Assembly: GCA_041393395.1 (NCBI GenBank)
Contig: JAWKKG010000005.1
Coordinates: 248,001 to 312,000 of the forward strand
Direction: 5' to 3'
DNA length: 64,000 nucleotides
DNA from: JAGQIB01 sp041393395
GTDB taxonomy: Bacteria; ARS69
Below the pieces are notes generated by a model that saw nothing but the letters and a program-made list of their open reading frames with translations, was not told the DNA's origin and did not search any database. Made by a program: the position numbers and the translations under genes. Positions within the stretch are counted from its first letter, which is position 1. Each line of letters begins with the position of its first letter. Shown here one piece after another: positions 31,954-41,073 of this stretch.

Positions 31954-34900
31954 CTACGAGCAACCCAGCGACGCACCGCAGTTCAGGCACTTGTAGCAGG
32001 CGCCGTTCCGGACGGTGATGTGGCCGCAGCTGTCGCAGAACGGAGCGTCCTTGTGCCCGCCCTCGATCAGCTGCTTCGCGAGCGCGGTGGTGGACGCCGT
32101 CGCCGTCGCCGTACCCCCGTGACCGTTGCCGTTTCCGTTGCCGTTGCCGTTGCTCGCGTGTCCGTTGCCGTTGCCCGTTCGCGGAGCCGTCCGGACCTCG
32201 GCCCGAGGCGACGGGTGCACGTCCGTGACTCGCGCGGCGGGCTCGACCCGGGCCCGGGCCGGTGCCGGCGCTTCGCCGACGGTCCGAGCCGGACCGGGCA
32301 GCTCGACGCTGTCCTTGTCCGCCGTCGGCGGCACCTGCACGAGGTCGTCGCGACCGAGGTACTCCATGGCCAGCACACGGAACACGTAGTCGATCACCGA
32401 CGTCGAGAACCGCACGTTCGGGTGATCCGTGTGTCCGTGCGGCTCGAATCGCGTGAACGTGAACACGTCGACGAACTCCTCGAGCGGCACCCCGTACTGG
32501 AGACCGAGGCTCACCGCGATCGCGAAGCAGTTCATCATGCTCCGGAAGGCGGCGCCCTCCTTGTGCATGTCGATGAAGATCTCGCCGAGGCGGTTGTCCT
32601 CCCACTCACCGGTGCGCAGGTAGACCTTGTGGCCACCGACGCGCGCCTCCTGGGTGAAACCACTCCGCTTCCGCGGCAGGCGGATCCGCTCCACCGGACG
32701 CGGACTGACCGGCTTCTCCTCGATCTCGGCCGCCTGCTCCTTCTTGTTCGACCCGCCGGAGGACAGCGGCTGGCTCTGCTTGCAGCCGTCGCGGTAGATC
32801 GCGATCGCCTTGAGGCCGATCTTCCAGCCGTACTCGTACAGCTCGTGCACTTCCTGCACGGTGGCCTCGTTCGGCATGTTCACCGTCTTCGAGATCGCGC
32901 CGGAGATGAACGGCTGCGCCGCCGCCATCATGTCGAGGTGCGCCTTCGGCGCGAGGAACCGCGTGCCGATTCGCCCGCAGCGGTTCGCACAGTCGAACAC
33001 CGGCAGGTGCTCGGCCTTCAGGTGCGGCGCGCCCTCGATCGTCATGCGACCGCAGATCACGTCGCTCGCGTGCTCCACCACGGAGCCCGAGAAGCCGAGC
33101 TCGCGCAGCAGACGGAACCCGGGCGCCTTCCAGCGCTCTTCGGGAATCTCGAGCCGCGCCATCGTGTGCGCACCGAGCAGATACGGCGTTATGGTGCTCT
33201 CGAGATCGAACGCGCCGGGCAGCGCGGACTCGATCCGGCGCAGATCCTCGCCGTTCAGTCCCTTCTCCAGCAGCGCGTCGGGATTGATCCCCGGACCGCC
33301 TTCCAGGCTCATCGTGCCGCGCACGTAGCGGTCGATGTCCTGGATCTGGTCCTCGTCGTATCCGAGCGTGACGAGCGCGCCGCGCACGGAGTTGTTCACG
33401 ATCTTGAAGTGACCACCGCCCGCGAGCTTCTTGAACTTCACGAGCGCGAAGTCGGGCTCGATGCCGGTCGTGTCACAGTCCATGAGGAGACCGATCGTCC
33501 CCGTGGGTGCGAGCACGGACACCTGCGCGTTCCGGTAGCCGTAGCGATCACCGAACGCCACCGCGTCGCGCCAGTCCTCCTTGGCCGCCGCGATCATCTC
33601 GGCGGGGCAGCTCCGCGGGACGCGGTCCACCGCGTCGCGGTGCATGCACATCACCTCGCGCATCGAGTCCGCGTTCGGGTGGTAGCCCGGGAACGGTCCC
33701 TTCCGCGATGCGATCTCGGCGGACACGCGGTACGCGCGACCCGTCATGATCGACGTGATCGCGCCGCAGATCGCCCGCCCCTCGTCCGAGTCGTAGGGCA
33801 CGCCCTTGATCATCAGGAGCGAGCCGAGGTTCGCGTAGCCGAGCCCGAGCGGGCGGTAGTCGTGCGAGTTCTTCGCGATCCGGTCCGTGGGATAGCTCGA
33901 GAGATCCACCAGGATCTCCTGCGCGATGATGAACACGCGCACCGCGTGCCGGAAGTCCTCGACCTCGAACTCGCCCTCGTCGTTCAGGAACTTCACGAGA
34001 TTCAGCGAGGCGAGGTTGCACGCCGAATCATCCAGGAACATGTACTCGGAACACGGATTCGACGCGTTGATGCGGTCCGTGACCTTGCACGTGTGCCAGC
34101 GGTTGATCGTGGTGTCGAACTGCACACCGGGGTCCGCACAGCGCCACGCGGAGTACGAGATCTTGTCCATGAGGTCGCGGGCGCGATAGGTGGCCGCGAC
34201 CTTTCCGTCCGTCCGGCGGTAGGTCTTCCACTGCAGATCCTTGCCGACCGCCTCCATGAACTCGTCCGTGATGCGCACGGAGTTGTTGGAGTTCTGACCG
34301 GAGACGGTGCGGTAGGCCTCGCCGTTGAAGTCGGACTCGTACCCGGACTCGATCAGCGTGCGGGCCTTCTCCTCCTCCCGCACCTTCCACTCGATGAAGC
34401 CCTCGATCTCCGGATGGTCCATGTCCAGGCAGACCATCTTGGCCGCGCGGCGTGTGGTGCCGCCGGACTTCGTGGCGCCGGCCGCGCGATCGAACACCTC
34501 GAGGAACGACATCAGGCCGGAGCTCGTACCGCCGCCCGAGAGGTTCTCCATGCAGCCGCGCAGCGCCGAGAAGTTGGTCCCCGTGCCGGAGCCGTACTTG
34601 AACAGGCGCGCCTCGTTCTTCACGAGCTGGAAGATCGACATCAGATCGTCGGTGACGCTCTGGATGAAGCAGGCGCTGCACTGAGGCCGGCTGTAGGCGT
34701 CTTCCGTGACGATGAACGTGTCGCTGTCGGGATCCCAGGCGTGGTTGCCGCCCGATCCCTCGATGCCGTACTCGTGCCACAGGCCGCAGTTGAACCACAC
34801 CGGCGAGTTGAACGCGCCGCGCTGGTTGATGAGCAGCGCCTCGAGCTCGGCCTGGAAGATGTCGGCCTCGTCGCGGCTCTCGAAGTACCCGCCGAGCTCC

Positions 34901-35295
34901 TCACCCGCGTTGCGGATCGTCCGGGCGACGCGACGCACGAGCGCCTTCGCGCTCTTCTCGCGACCACCGGTTCCCTTGTCCGCGGGGACGCCCGCCTTGC
35001 GGAAGTACTTGGAGGCGACGATGTCGGTCGCGAGCTGCGACCAGGTCTTGGGCACCTCGGCGTCGTCCATGCGGAAGACGACCGAGCCGTCGGGGTTCGT
35101 GATCACCGACGAACGGCGCTCCATTTCGACCTGGTCCAGCGGGTCCTTGCCCGCGACGGAAAAGCGGCGCCCGAGGGAAGAGGGCGCGGGGAGCCGATCC
35201 TCGGCCTCCGACCCGACCCGTCCCCTCTTCCCTTCTTCGGCGTGAGTCTCGCCCCCGCGACCCTCGGACTTCCCCCGTACCTCCGCACCGCTCAT
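31954..35295 (-). CDS. nrdJ: Vitamin B12-dependent (class II) ribonucleotide reductase
   Basis: 1113 residues. Reduces ribonucleotides to deoxyribonucleotides using adenosylcobalamin. Landmarks: FNSPVWFNCGLWHEYG, CSACFIQSVTDD, the finger region NPCSEYMFLDDSACNLASLNL, APTGTIG, and a C-terminal zinc-ribbon CDSCGHITVRNGACYKCLNCG preceded by a low-complexity Asn-Gly linker. A charged, poorly conserved stretch of about 50 residues opens the protein. The ATG at 35295 follows GGGAGG eight bases upstream. Expression is probably repressed by NrdR through the box pair at 35555-35601, and transcription ends at 31899-31926. Confidence 0.97.
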   Translation of the reverse strand: MSGAEVRGKSEGRGGETHAEEGKRGRVGSEAEDRLPAPSSLGRRFSVAGKDPLDQVEMERRSSVITNPDGSVVFRMDDAEVPKTWSQLATDIVASKYFRKAGVPADKGTGGREKSAKALVRRVARTIRNAGEELGGYFESRDEADIFQAELEALLINQRGAFNSPVWFNCGLWHEYGIEGSGGNHAWDPDSDTFIVTEDAYSRPQCSACFIQSVTDDLMSIFQLVKNEARLFKYGSGTGTNFSALRGCMENLSGGGTSSGLMSFLEVFDRAAGATKSGGTTRRAAKMVCLDMDHPEIEGFIEWKVREEEKARTLIESGYESDFNGEAYRTVSGQNSNNSVRITDEFMEAVGKDLQWKTYRRTDGKVAATYRARDLMDKISYSAWRCADPGVQFDTTINRWHTCKVTDRINASNPCSEYMFLDDSACNLASLNLVKFLNDEGEFEVEDFRHAVRVFIIAQEILVDLSSYPTDRIAKNSHDYRPLGLGYANLGSLLMIKGVPYDSDEGRAICGAITSIMTGRAYRVSAEIASRKGPFPGYHPNADSMREVMCMHRDAVDRVPRSCPAEMIAAAKEDWRDAVAFGDRYGYRNAQVSVLAPTGTIGLLMDCDTTGIEPDFALVKFKKLAGGGHFKIVNNSVRGALVTLGYDEDQIQDIDRYVRGTMSLEGGPGINPDALLEKGLNGEDLRRIESALPGAFDLESTITPYLLGAHTMARLEIPEERWKAPGFRLLRELGFSGSVVEHASDVICGRMTIEGAPHLKAEHLPVFDCANRCGRIGTRFLAPKAHLDMMAAAQPFISGAISKTVNMPNEATVQEVHELYEYGWKIGLKAIAIYRDGCKQSQPLSSGGSNKKEQAAEIEEKPVSPRPVERIRLPRKRSGFTQEARVGGHKVYLRTGEWEDNRLGEIFIDMHKEGAAFRSMMNCFAIAVSLGLQYGVPLEEFVDVFTFTRFEPHGHTDHPNVRFSTSVIDYVFRVLAMEYLGRDDLVQVPPTADKDSVELPGPARTVGEAPAPARARVEPAARVTDVHPSPRAEVRTAPRTGNGNGHASNGNGNGNGNGHGGTATATASTTALAKQLIEGGHKDAPFCDSCGHITVRNGACYKCLNCGASLGCS

Positions 35296-35571
35296 CCCGA
35301 CGTCCTCCCTGGCCTTCTGCCTTTTTCTCTGATCCGAGCGAAACCCCTGCTTCCCGACGCGGCTCGAAGCAGCCCCTCGGGGCCGAGCAGAAACGGGCAG
35401 CAGGGCTCTAGCTCTCAGATACTTTCGTGACTACGATCGTGAATCGATTTCCCGGGCTACCGGGGCCTTTTCGGACCACGAGACGACAGCGGGGCCCCCG
35501 AGGAAAACCGCTCTGGGCGGCCCGGTTGGGCTCTCGGCCCGAGGGGATCACCTGACACTAGATCTTGTGGC
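35296..35571 (-). other. Long structured 5' leader of nrdJ
   Basis: About 275 nt separate the predicted transcription start (near 35572) from the nrdJ ATG. The leader contains several GC-rich inverted repeats, such as GCCCC-TCG-GGGGC, but I could not find the B12-box or the GCCACTG core of a cobalamin riboswitch. No ORF with a ribosome site is evident. It may hold an undescribed regulatory RNA or simply be untranslated spacer. Confidence 0.4.
35555..35570. promoter_or_regulatory. NrdR box 2 of nrdJ
   Basis: ACACTAGATCTTGTGG matches the NrdR consensus acaCwAtATaTwGtgt at 13 of 16 positions and is a near-perfect palindrome. It lies just downstream of the predicted transcription start. Confidence 0.7.
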
Positions 35572-35578
35572 AGGAGGC

Positions 35579-35607
35579 AACCTAGTCTCACGATATTGAG
35601 GCGTCAA
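35579..35607 (-). promoter_or_regulatory. Promoter of nrdJ
   Basis: On the minus strand TTGACG (35607-35602), 17-nt spacer, TAGGTT (35584-35579). The spacer is filled by NrdR box 1. Confidence 0.75.
35586..35601. promoter_or_regulatory. NrdR box 1 of nrdJ
   Basis: TCTCACGATATTGAGG matches the NrdR consensus at about 10 of 16 positions. Its centre is exactly 31 bp from the centre of box 2, the helical phasing usual for NrdR box pairs. It sits between -35 and -10. Confidence 0.6.
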
Positions 35608-35765
35608 GGGGAAAAACGAGAAAATGCGAAGTTGTGATGAATTCACCGTTTAGACCGATCGGAGGCTCCGAGAGGCACCGAATCGAGGGGGTCGGGAGGG
35701 CGATCGGGGCGGTCCTGACCGAAGCGGAGAATGCAAGCTCCTGGCTATGACCGCGCCTCGACGAC

Positions 35766-37298
35766 TCAACTCACCGCGGACGCCGCGAGGGCCCCCGGCC
35801 ATCCGGTCAGCCCTCCCCCCGGCCAGGCACCGTCTCCCCCGAGGAAGAGCCCGCGAATCGGGCAGACGTGGCGAGCGAGCTCCGGGGTCGGCCGCGCCGC
35901 GAGCTGATCCAGGCCGTGCTCGCCCTGAAGCAGGTGGCCGCCCGCCAGGCCGAAGCGGGTCTCGAGATCCGCGGGCGTGAGCACCTCGATCTCCTGCACC
36001 GCCGCCGGCAACTCCGGCAGGTGCTCGGCGAGCGCCGCGAGCACGAGATTCCCGAGCTGATCCCGCGCGCCATCCGACCATCCGTCCGCGCGATCGCGCG
36101 GGACCCAGTGAACGAGCACGGACACGACGCTGTCTCCCTCCGGCGCGAGCTCCGGGGACCCCACGCTGGGGACGCTCACGTCGAGGATGGGGCGCGGCGA
36201 GATCTGCCGGTACTTCGCGGAGTCGAACTGACGCTCGACCGCGTCGAAGGAACCGCCGGTGCGGGCGCGACGGATCCGCTCTCCCGGCCGCGACGCGAAC
36301 TCGACCGACCCGGCGACTGCGAGGTGGACCTTCGCCGTCATGCCGTTCGAGCGGTAGGCCTCGAGACGATGCACGAGGGCCGGATCGAGCGTTCCCGTGG
36401 GAAGGAGCGTGAGGAGCGTGGTCTTCGGGTCGAGCGTGGAGAGCACGACGCTCGCCGGCTCCTCCTCTCCGGACGCGAGACGAACTCCGCGGACCGCGCC
36501 CGCCGCGGTGAGAATGCCGGCCACGGAAGCTCCCGTCCGGATCTCCACGCCCGCCGCGCGCGCCGACGCCTCCAGCGCGCGCACGAGCGCGGCCGGTCCC
36601 CCGCGCGGTGCGAGGCCCGACAGGATCTCGTGTCGCACGAGCAAGGCGTTCGTGGCCGGTGACCAGGGCCCGGCGAAGCCGAAGTCGAGCGCCGGACCGG
36701 CGAGCAGACAGCCGAGCCGTTCCGACCGGAACCACTCCTTCAACCAGTCCGCCACGCACATCGGACCGAGACGCAGCAACTCGAACATCGTGTCGCGCCC
36801 GAGGCGACGCACCGCCAGACCGTCCTTCGCGAGACGCGCGAGCGACCCGAGGTCCGTCCGCGCCGGATCCGGCAGCGGCGACGACAGCAACCGGCGCGCG
36901 ATGGGCGCGATGCGATCGAGGAACGCCCGGTACTCGCGATACCGCGCGACGTCCTCCGGCGAGTGCGCGGCCAGCTCCTCGGCTGTGCGCTCCGCATCGG
37001 CCGAGAGCACGAGACCGCGCCCGGCGGCTTCCGGACTCAGGATGTCGTCCCGCGGACCGAGCGCGAGCCCGTGGGACGCGAGGCCGAGCTCCTCCGCGAG
37101 TTCGGGCGCGAAGCAACTCGCGTCGTGGAGGATGCCCGTGTGACGGAATCCGGGAGCGAACTCCTCGCCCGCCGCCAGACCGCCCAGCACGTCGCGCGCC
37201 TCGAACAACACGACCTTCCGCCCGCCGCGGGCGAGCCGGATCGCGGCCACGAGCCCGTTCACGCCACCGCCGAGAACGATCGCGCGATCGCCGCTCAT
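35766..37298 (-). CDS. Phytoene-desaturase-like FAD oxidoreductase, second copy
   Basis: 510 residues, CrtI-type amine-oxidase/phytoene dehydrogenase superfamily. The FAD Rossmann motif VLGGGVNGLVAAIRLARGG is at residues 8-26, followed by ARDVLGGLA; the C-terminal FAD contact reads GLFLGGDGAWPGGGL. It is a tandem paralogue of the next gene upstream and overlaps it by ATGA. No carotenoid genes (crtB, crtE) are near, so a carotenoid role is unlikely; see the GcvT-like partner. About 190 bp between its stop and the nrdJ promoter hold nothing I can name. Confidence 0.8.
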   Translation of the reverse strand: MSGDRAIVLGGGVNGLVAAIRLARGGRKVVLFEARDVLGGLAAGEEFAPGFRHTGILHDASCFAPELAEELGLASHGLALGPRDDILSPEAAGRGLVLSADAERTAEELAAHSPEDVARYREYRAFLDRIAPIARRLLSSPLPDPARTDLGSLARLAKDGLAVRRLGRDTMFELLRLGPMCVADWLKEWFRSERLGCLLAGPALDFGFAGPWSPATNALLVRHEILSGLAPRGGPAALVRALEASARAAGVEIRTGASVAGILTAAGAVRGVRLASGEEEPASVVLSTLDPKTTLLTLLPTGTLDPALVHRLEAYRSNGMTAKVHLAVAGSVEFASRPGERIRRARTGGSFDAVERQFDSAKYRQISPRPILDVSVPSVGSPELAPEGDSVVSVLVHWVPRDRADGWSDGARDQLGNLVLAALAEHLPELPAAVQEIEVLTPADLETRFGLAGGHLLQGEHGLDQLAARPTPELARHVCPIRGLFLGGDGAWPGGGLTGWPGALAASAVS

Positions 37299-38890
37299 AC
37301 CGCGCGCTCCGCGAGCAGTCGCTTCGCCGCCAGCTCGCCCGGCGCGCCCATCACACCGCCGCCCGGATGCGTGCCGGAGGCGCACATCCACAGGCCGTTC
37401 ACCGGCGTCTTGTAGCGCGACCACCCGGACACGGGCCGCTGGAACATGAGCTGCTCGGGCGAGAGCTCGCCGTGGAAGATGTTCCCTTCCGTGAGCCCGA
37501 ACTCCTGCTCGAGATCCCAGGGCGACAGCACCTGGCGGTACAGGATCGACTCCTTGAGCCCGGGGCAGTACTCCGCAAGCGTGTCCACGACGGCGTCGCC
37601 GAATGCCTCTCGCCGCTCCGGCCAGCGTTCCGGTCCTTCCTTGATCCAGTACGGTGCGTACTGCACGAAGCACGACACGACGTGCTGTCCCGGTGGCGCG
37701 ACGCTCGGATCCACGATCGACGGAATCACGACGTTCAGGTACGGGCGTTCCGAGAAATCGCCGTACTTCGCCTGGTCGTACGCGCGCTCCAGGTAATCCA
37801 CGCTCGGCGCGATGGCGATGTCGCCGCGCAGGTGCGCGCCGCCTCCCGGCCGGCACGTGAACTCGGGCAGACGATCCACGGCCAGGTTCACCTTGCCCGA
37901 GCTGCCGCGGAGCTTGTAGCGCTTCAGCTTGGTGACGAACTCGGGATCGAGGTTCTCCTCGCCCACGAGCGAGAGGAACGTGCGTCGCGGCTCCATCCCG
38001 GAGACCACCACCTTCGCCCGGATCTCGTCACCGTTCTCGAGCACCACGCCGGTCGCGCGCCCGCCCTCGAGCAACACGCGTTCGACCGCCGCCTCGGTCC
38101 GGATCGTGGCGCCGAACGCGCGCGCCGCCGACGCCACGGCACGGCTCACCCCGCCCGTACCGCCCTTGGAGAAGCCCCACGACCGGAACGCGCCATCGAT
38201 CTCGCCCATGTAGTGATGCAGCAGCACGTACGCGGTCCCGGCCGAGCGCACGCCGAGAAACGTCCCGATGATCCCGCTCACCGACATCGGCGCCTTGAGC
38301 ACCGGGGACTCGAACCACAGGTCCAGGAAGTCCGCGGCGCTCATCGTGAGGAGCTGCAGGTTCAGGTGCTGGAGATCCGGGTCGAGCTCCCGGAATCGTC
38401 CGCCGAGACGGAGCAGCCGGGCGAGTTCGCGCGGATCCAGCGACGTCGGATCGGGCGCCGGCTGATCGATGATGTCCTTCGCGAAGAAGCCGATCCGGCT
38501 CATGGCCATCCCGAACTCGGGATAGGTCTCGGCATCGCGAGGCGAGAAGCGGGCGATCTCGCGGCGCGTCTCGTGCGGATCCGACCACCGGCACAGGGAG
38601 TCGCCGTCCGGCAACGGCAGGAACGACGCCTCGAGCGGGATCAGCTCGAGGCCGTGCCGCGCGAGATCGAGCTCCCGGATGATGTGCGGGCGGAACAGCG
38701 ACACCACGTAGGAGCACACGGAGAACGTGAATCCGGGATGCAGTTCTTCCGACACCGCGGCGCCGCCGAGCACGTGTCGACGTTCCAGGACCAGCACCTT
38801 GCGCCCCGCCTTCGCGAGATAGGCGGCGCACACGAGACCGTTGTGGCCGCCGCCGACGACGACGGCATCCCAGACCTGGGACGCACTCAC
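37295..38890 (-). CDS. Phytoene-desaturase-like FAD oxidoreductase, first copy
   Basis: 531 residues. The Rossmann motif VVVGGGHNGLVCAAYLAKAG begins at about residue 11, then RRHVLGGAAV; the end reads GLWMCASGTHPGGGVMGAPG, the typical CrtI-like C-terminus. The GTG at 38890 has AAGGAGG seven bases upstream and overlaps the GcvT-like stop (GTGA). Substrate unknown. Together with its paralogue and the folate-binding GcvT-like protein it could oxidise an N-methyl or related substrate. Confidence 0.82.
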   Translation of the reverse strand: MSASQVWDAVVVGGGHNGLVCAAYLAKAGRKVLVLERRHVLGGAAVSEELHPGFTFSVCSYVVSLFRPHIIRELDLARHGLELIPLEASFLPLPDGDSLCRWSDPHETRREIARFSPRDAETYPEFGMAMSRIGFFAKDIIDQPAPDPTSLDPRELARLLRLGGRFRELDPDLQHLNLQLLTMSAADFLDLWFESPVLKAPMSVSGIIGTFLGVRSAGTAYVLLHHYMGEIDGAFRSWGFSKGGTGGVSRAVASAARAFGATIRTEAAVERVLLEGGRATGVVLENGDEIRAKVVVSGMEPRRTFLSLVGEENLDPEFVTKLKRYKLRGSSGKVNLAVDRLPEFTCRPGGGAHLRGDIAIAPSVDYLERAYDQAKYGDFSERPYLNVVIPSIVDPSVAPPGQHVVSCFVQYAPYWIKEGPERWPERREAFGDAVVDTLAEYCPGLKESILYRQVLSPWDLEQEFGLTEGNIFHGELSPEQLMFQRPVSGWSRYKTPVNGLWMCASGTHPGGGVMGAPGELAAKRLLAERAV

Positions 38891-40119
38891 GACGCGACCT
38901 CCTTCCCCTTGGCCGGCTCCTCGCGCGCCGGAGTGGCGCGCTTCCGCTCGGGATCGAAGAACGGCTTTTCGGTCACGATCGCGGTCACGCGGTGGCGGAC
39001 GTGCTCCACCGTCATCTCGATCTTGAGCTTCTCCCCGATCGCACCGTGCGGCGCGTTCAACGTGGCGAGCGCGAGATTGCGCTTGAGCGTGGGGGACCAC
39101 GCGCCGCTCGTCGCGTATCCGACCTGGCGGCCGTCGGGTCGGTAAATCGGGATCGAAGCGCGCCACGCGGCCGACGGAACCTGCGGCGGCAGACCCACCG
39201 CGCGGTACAGGGCCTCCGTCTCGTCCCAGTCGACGACCAGCCCCGCGAAGCATCGCGCCGGCCCGCGTTCCTTCTCGCGCCGCAGCGCGTCCTGGCCCAC
39301 GAACGGATCCCGCTCGAGCTCCACCGTCCACTCCAGCGCCGCCTCGTAGGGCGTGGACTTGCGCGACTCGATCAGGCAGTGGTTCGCGCTCGCGTAATCC
39401 ACGCCGTTCATCAGGAATCCGGCCTCCACGCGCGCGACGTCCATCGCGTCGAGGCCCACGGGGAGCAGGCCGTACTTCCGCCCCTCGGTCAGGACCGCGT
39501 CGTACACGCGGACGGCGTCCTCGCGGTTCACCCAGATCTCGAACCCGAGATCCCCCGTGTAGCCCGTGCGCGAGACCCGCGCCGGCGCGCCGGCCAGCGT
39601 CGTGTCGGCGGCGCGGAAGAAGCGCATGCGTGCGGCCACGTCGGTCAGCTCGCCGAGCACGTCGCGCGCGAGCGGTCCTTGCAGGGAGAGTGCGGCGATC
39701 CGATCCGTCACGTCGTCGATGTCGATCTCGTAGCCGCGGCGGTTGCGATCGAGCCAGGCGCGGCTCGGTTCCGCCGCCGTAAGCAGGTAGCGGTCGTCGT
39801 CCAGGCGCGAGACCGTCCCGTCGTCGAGCAGCTTGCCCGCGCCGTCGCACCAGCACAGGTACGTCACCCGCCCGGGCTTCAGCTTCGTGACGTCGCGCAC
39901 GGTGAGGTGCGCCAGGAAGGCGGCGGCATCGCGACCCGCCACGACGTACTTGTAGAGCGGTGTCACGTCGATCAGGCCGGCGGCGTGGCGGAGGGCGAAG
40001 TACTCGCGCTCCGGGTAGGTGTCGTACGCGCAGACGGCGTAGTATCCCGCCCAGTCCTTCCAGCGGTAGCTCCGGCAGAGCTCCCGGGTCCGCGGGTGGA
40101 ACGGACTCTCGACGGGCAT
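38887..40119 (-). CDS. GcvT-family aminomethyltransferase-like protein
   Basis: 410 residues of the T-protein/dimethylglycine-dehydrogenase C-terminal family, which moves one-carbon groups onto tetrahydrofolate. Visible landmarks: GLIDVTPLYKYVVAGRDA, CDGAGKLLDDGTVSRL, ALSLQGPLARDVL, SRTGYTGDLGFEIWV and GLDAMDVARVEAGF. GGAGG precedes the ATG at 40119. The glycine-cleavage partners GcvH and GcvP are absent. Instead two CrtI-like flavoproteins are translationally coupled behind it, so it is probably part of a dedicated demethylation or C1-transfer pathway rather than glycine cleavage. Confidence 0.82.
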   Translation of the reverse strand: MPVESPFHPRTRELCRSYRWKDWAGYYAVCAYDTYPEREYFALRHAAGLIDVTPLYKYVVAGRDAAAFLAHLTVRDVTKLKPGRVTYLCWCDGAGKLLDDGTVSRLDDDRYLLTAAEPSRAWLDRNRRGYEIDIDDVTDRIAALSLQGPLARDVLGELTDVAARMRFFRAADTTLAGAPARVSRTGYTGDLGFEIWVNREDAVRVYDAVLTEGRKYGLLPVGLDAMDVARVEAGFLMNGVDYASANHCLIESRKSTPYEAALEWTVELERDPFVGQDALRREKERGPARCFAGLVVDWDETEALYRAVGLPPQVPSAAWRASIPIYRPDGRQVGYATSGAWSPTLKRNLALATLNAPHGAIGEKLKIEMTVEHVRHRVTAIVTEKPFFDPERKRATPAREEPAKGKEVAS

Positions 40120-40175
40120 GGAAGGACCTCCCGGGTTCGCATGGCCTCCCGCGGTGGCTCGGGCGGCGACGGAGG

Positions 40176-40181
40176 AGTATC
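40176..40181 (-). promoter_or_regulatory. Possible extended -10 for the GcvT-like operon
   Basis: On the minus strand TGCGATACT resembles an extended -10 (TGnTATAAT), about 55 nt before the ATG. No -35 is seen. Confidence 0.3.
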
Positions 40182-40268
40182 GCAGATGCCGGTCGGCCCG
40201 TCTCGCCCGCCCCGGACGGCGCTCGGAGTCGCCCGGGCCCCGCGATCGGCGACTCCGCGGTCCGCGCC

Positions 40269-40297
40269 TTGCGAGGTCGGGGTCCATCTGTCAGACT
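40269..40297 (+). promoter_or_regulatory. Possible promoter of the ubiE-phosphate transport unit
   Basis: TTGCGA (40269-40274), 17-nt spacer, CAGACT (40292-40297), 30 nt before the TTG start. Confidence 0.35.
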
Positions 40298-40326
40298 CCG
40301 CGGCCAAAGAACGTTCGGGGGAAGCA

Positions 40327-41073
40327 TTGGCCATCGACCAGAAGCTCCTGGAGCGCGATCCGGATCGGGTCGCGCGGATGTTCACCGAGATCAGCCCGCG
40401 GTACGACCTGTTGAACCGCGTGCTGTCGTTCGGTCAGGACGGCGTCTGGCGCCGCAAGGCCGTGCGCATGGCGCGCCCCGCCGGCGCGCATCGCATCCTG
40501 GACCTCGCCACCGGCACCGGCGACCTCGCGTTCGAGTTTTCCCGCGCCGAGGGTTTCGACGGCGAGATCCTCGGTCTCGACTTCTCCGAAGAAATGGTCT
40601 GCCGTGCCCGGCGAAAGGCCGCGGCCCGTCATCTCTCCGCCCGGATCCAGTTCCGGACGGGGGACGCGCTCGACATCCCGGAACCCGACGGCTGGTTCGA
40701 CATCGTGTCGATCGGGTTCGGACTGCGCAACTTCCTGGATCCCGAGCGCGGTTTGCTCGAAGCCCACCGGGTGCTGGCGCCCGGGGGGCGCCTCGTCGTC
40801 GTCGACTTCTTCCGCAAGCGGGAGAACCCGATGATGCGCCTCTATCTGGACCAGGCACTCCCGAGGATCGGACGATGGATCTCTCGCAGCCCCAGCGCCT
40901 ATCACTATCTCCGGGAATCCAAGAAGGGGTTCCTCTCGCCGGACGAGTTCGTGTCCCTGCTGCACTCGGTGGGGTTCCAGCCCGTGGTTCTCGAAAGTCT
41001 GTCCTTCGGCGTCGCGCATTCCATCGTCGGGACGAAGCCGGCGTCGCGACCGAGCCCGCCGACCACGGCATGA
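40327..41073 (+). CDS. ubiE: UbiE/MenG demethylmenaquinone (or ubiquinone) methyltransferase
   Basis: 248 residues, SAM-dependent C-methyltransferase of the last quinone step. Family motifs: ISPRYDLLNRVLSFGQDGVWRRK near the start, SAM site LDLATGTGDLAFEF, then SIGFGLRNFLDPERGL and APGGRLVVVDF. With an MqnA/MqnD-family gene elsewhere in the window, menaquinone is the likelier substrate. TTG at 40327 follows GGGGAAGCA and gives the usual N-terminus. Its stop overlaps the symporter gene (ATGA). Confidence 0.92.
   Translation: MAIDQKLLERDPDRVARMFTEISPRYDLLNRVLSFGQDGVWRRKAVRMARPAGAHRILDLATGTGDLAFEFSRAEGFDGEILGLDFSEEMVCRARRKAAARHLSARIQFRTGDALDIPEPDGWFDIVSIGFGLRNFLDPERGLLEAHRVLAPGGRLVVVDFFRKRENPMMRLYLDQALPRIGRWISRSPSAYHYLRESKKGFLSPDEFVSLLHSVGFQPVVLESLSFGVAHSIVGTKPASRPSPPTTA

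Noticed and set aside
35296..35571. Cobalamin riboswitch in the nrdJ leader
   Set aside because: AGGCCAGGGAGGAC near the start codon superficially resembles a B12-box, but it is the ribosome site region, and the GCCACTG core and other conserved segments are missing.
35766..38890. Carotenoid biosynthesis operon
   Set aside because: CrtI-like proteins are a broad superfamily; no phytoene synthase or cyclase is adjacent and the partner gene is GcvT-like.
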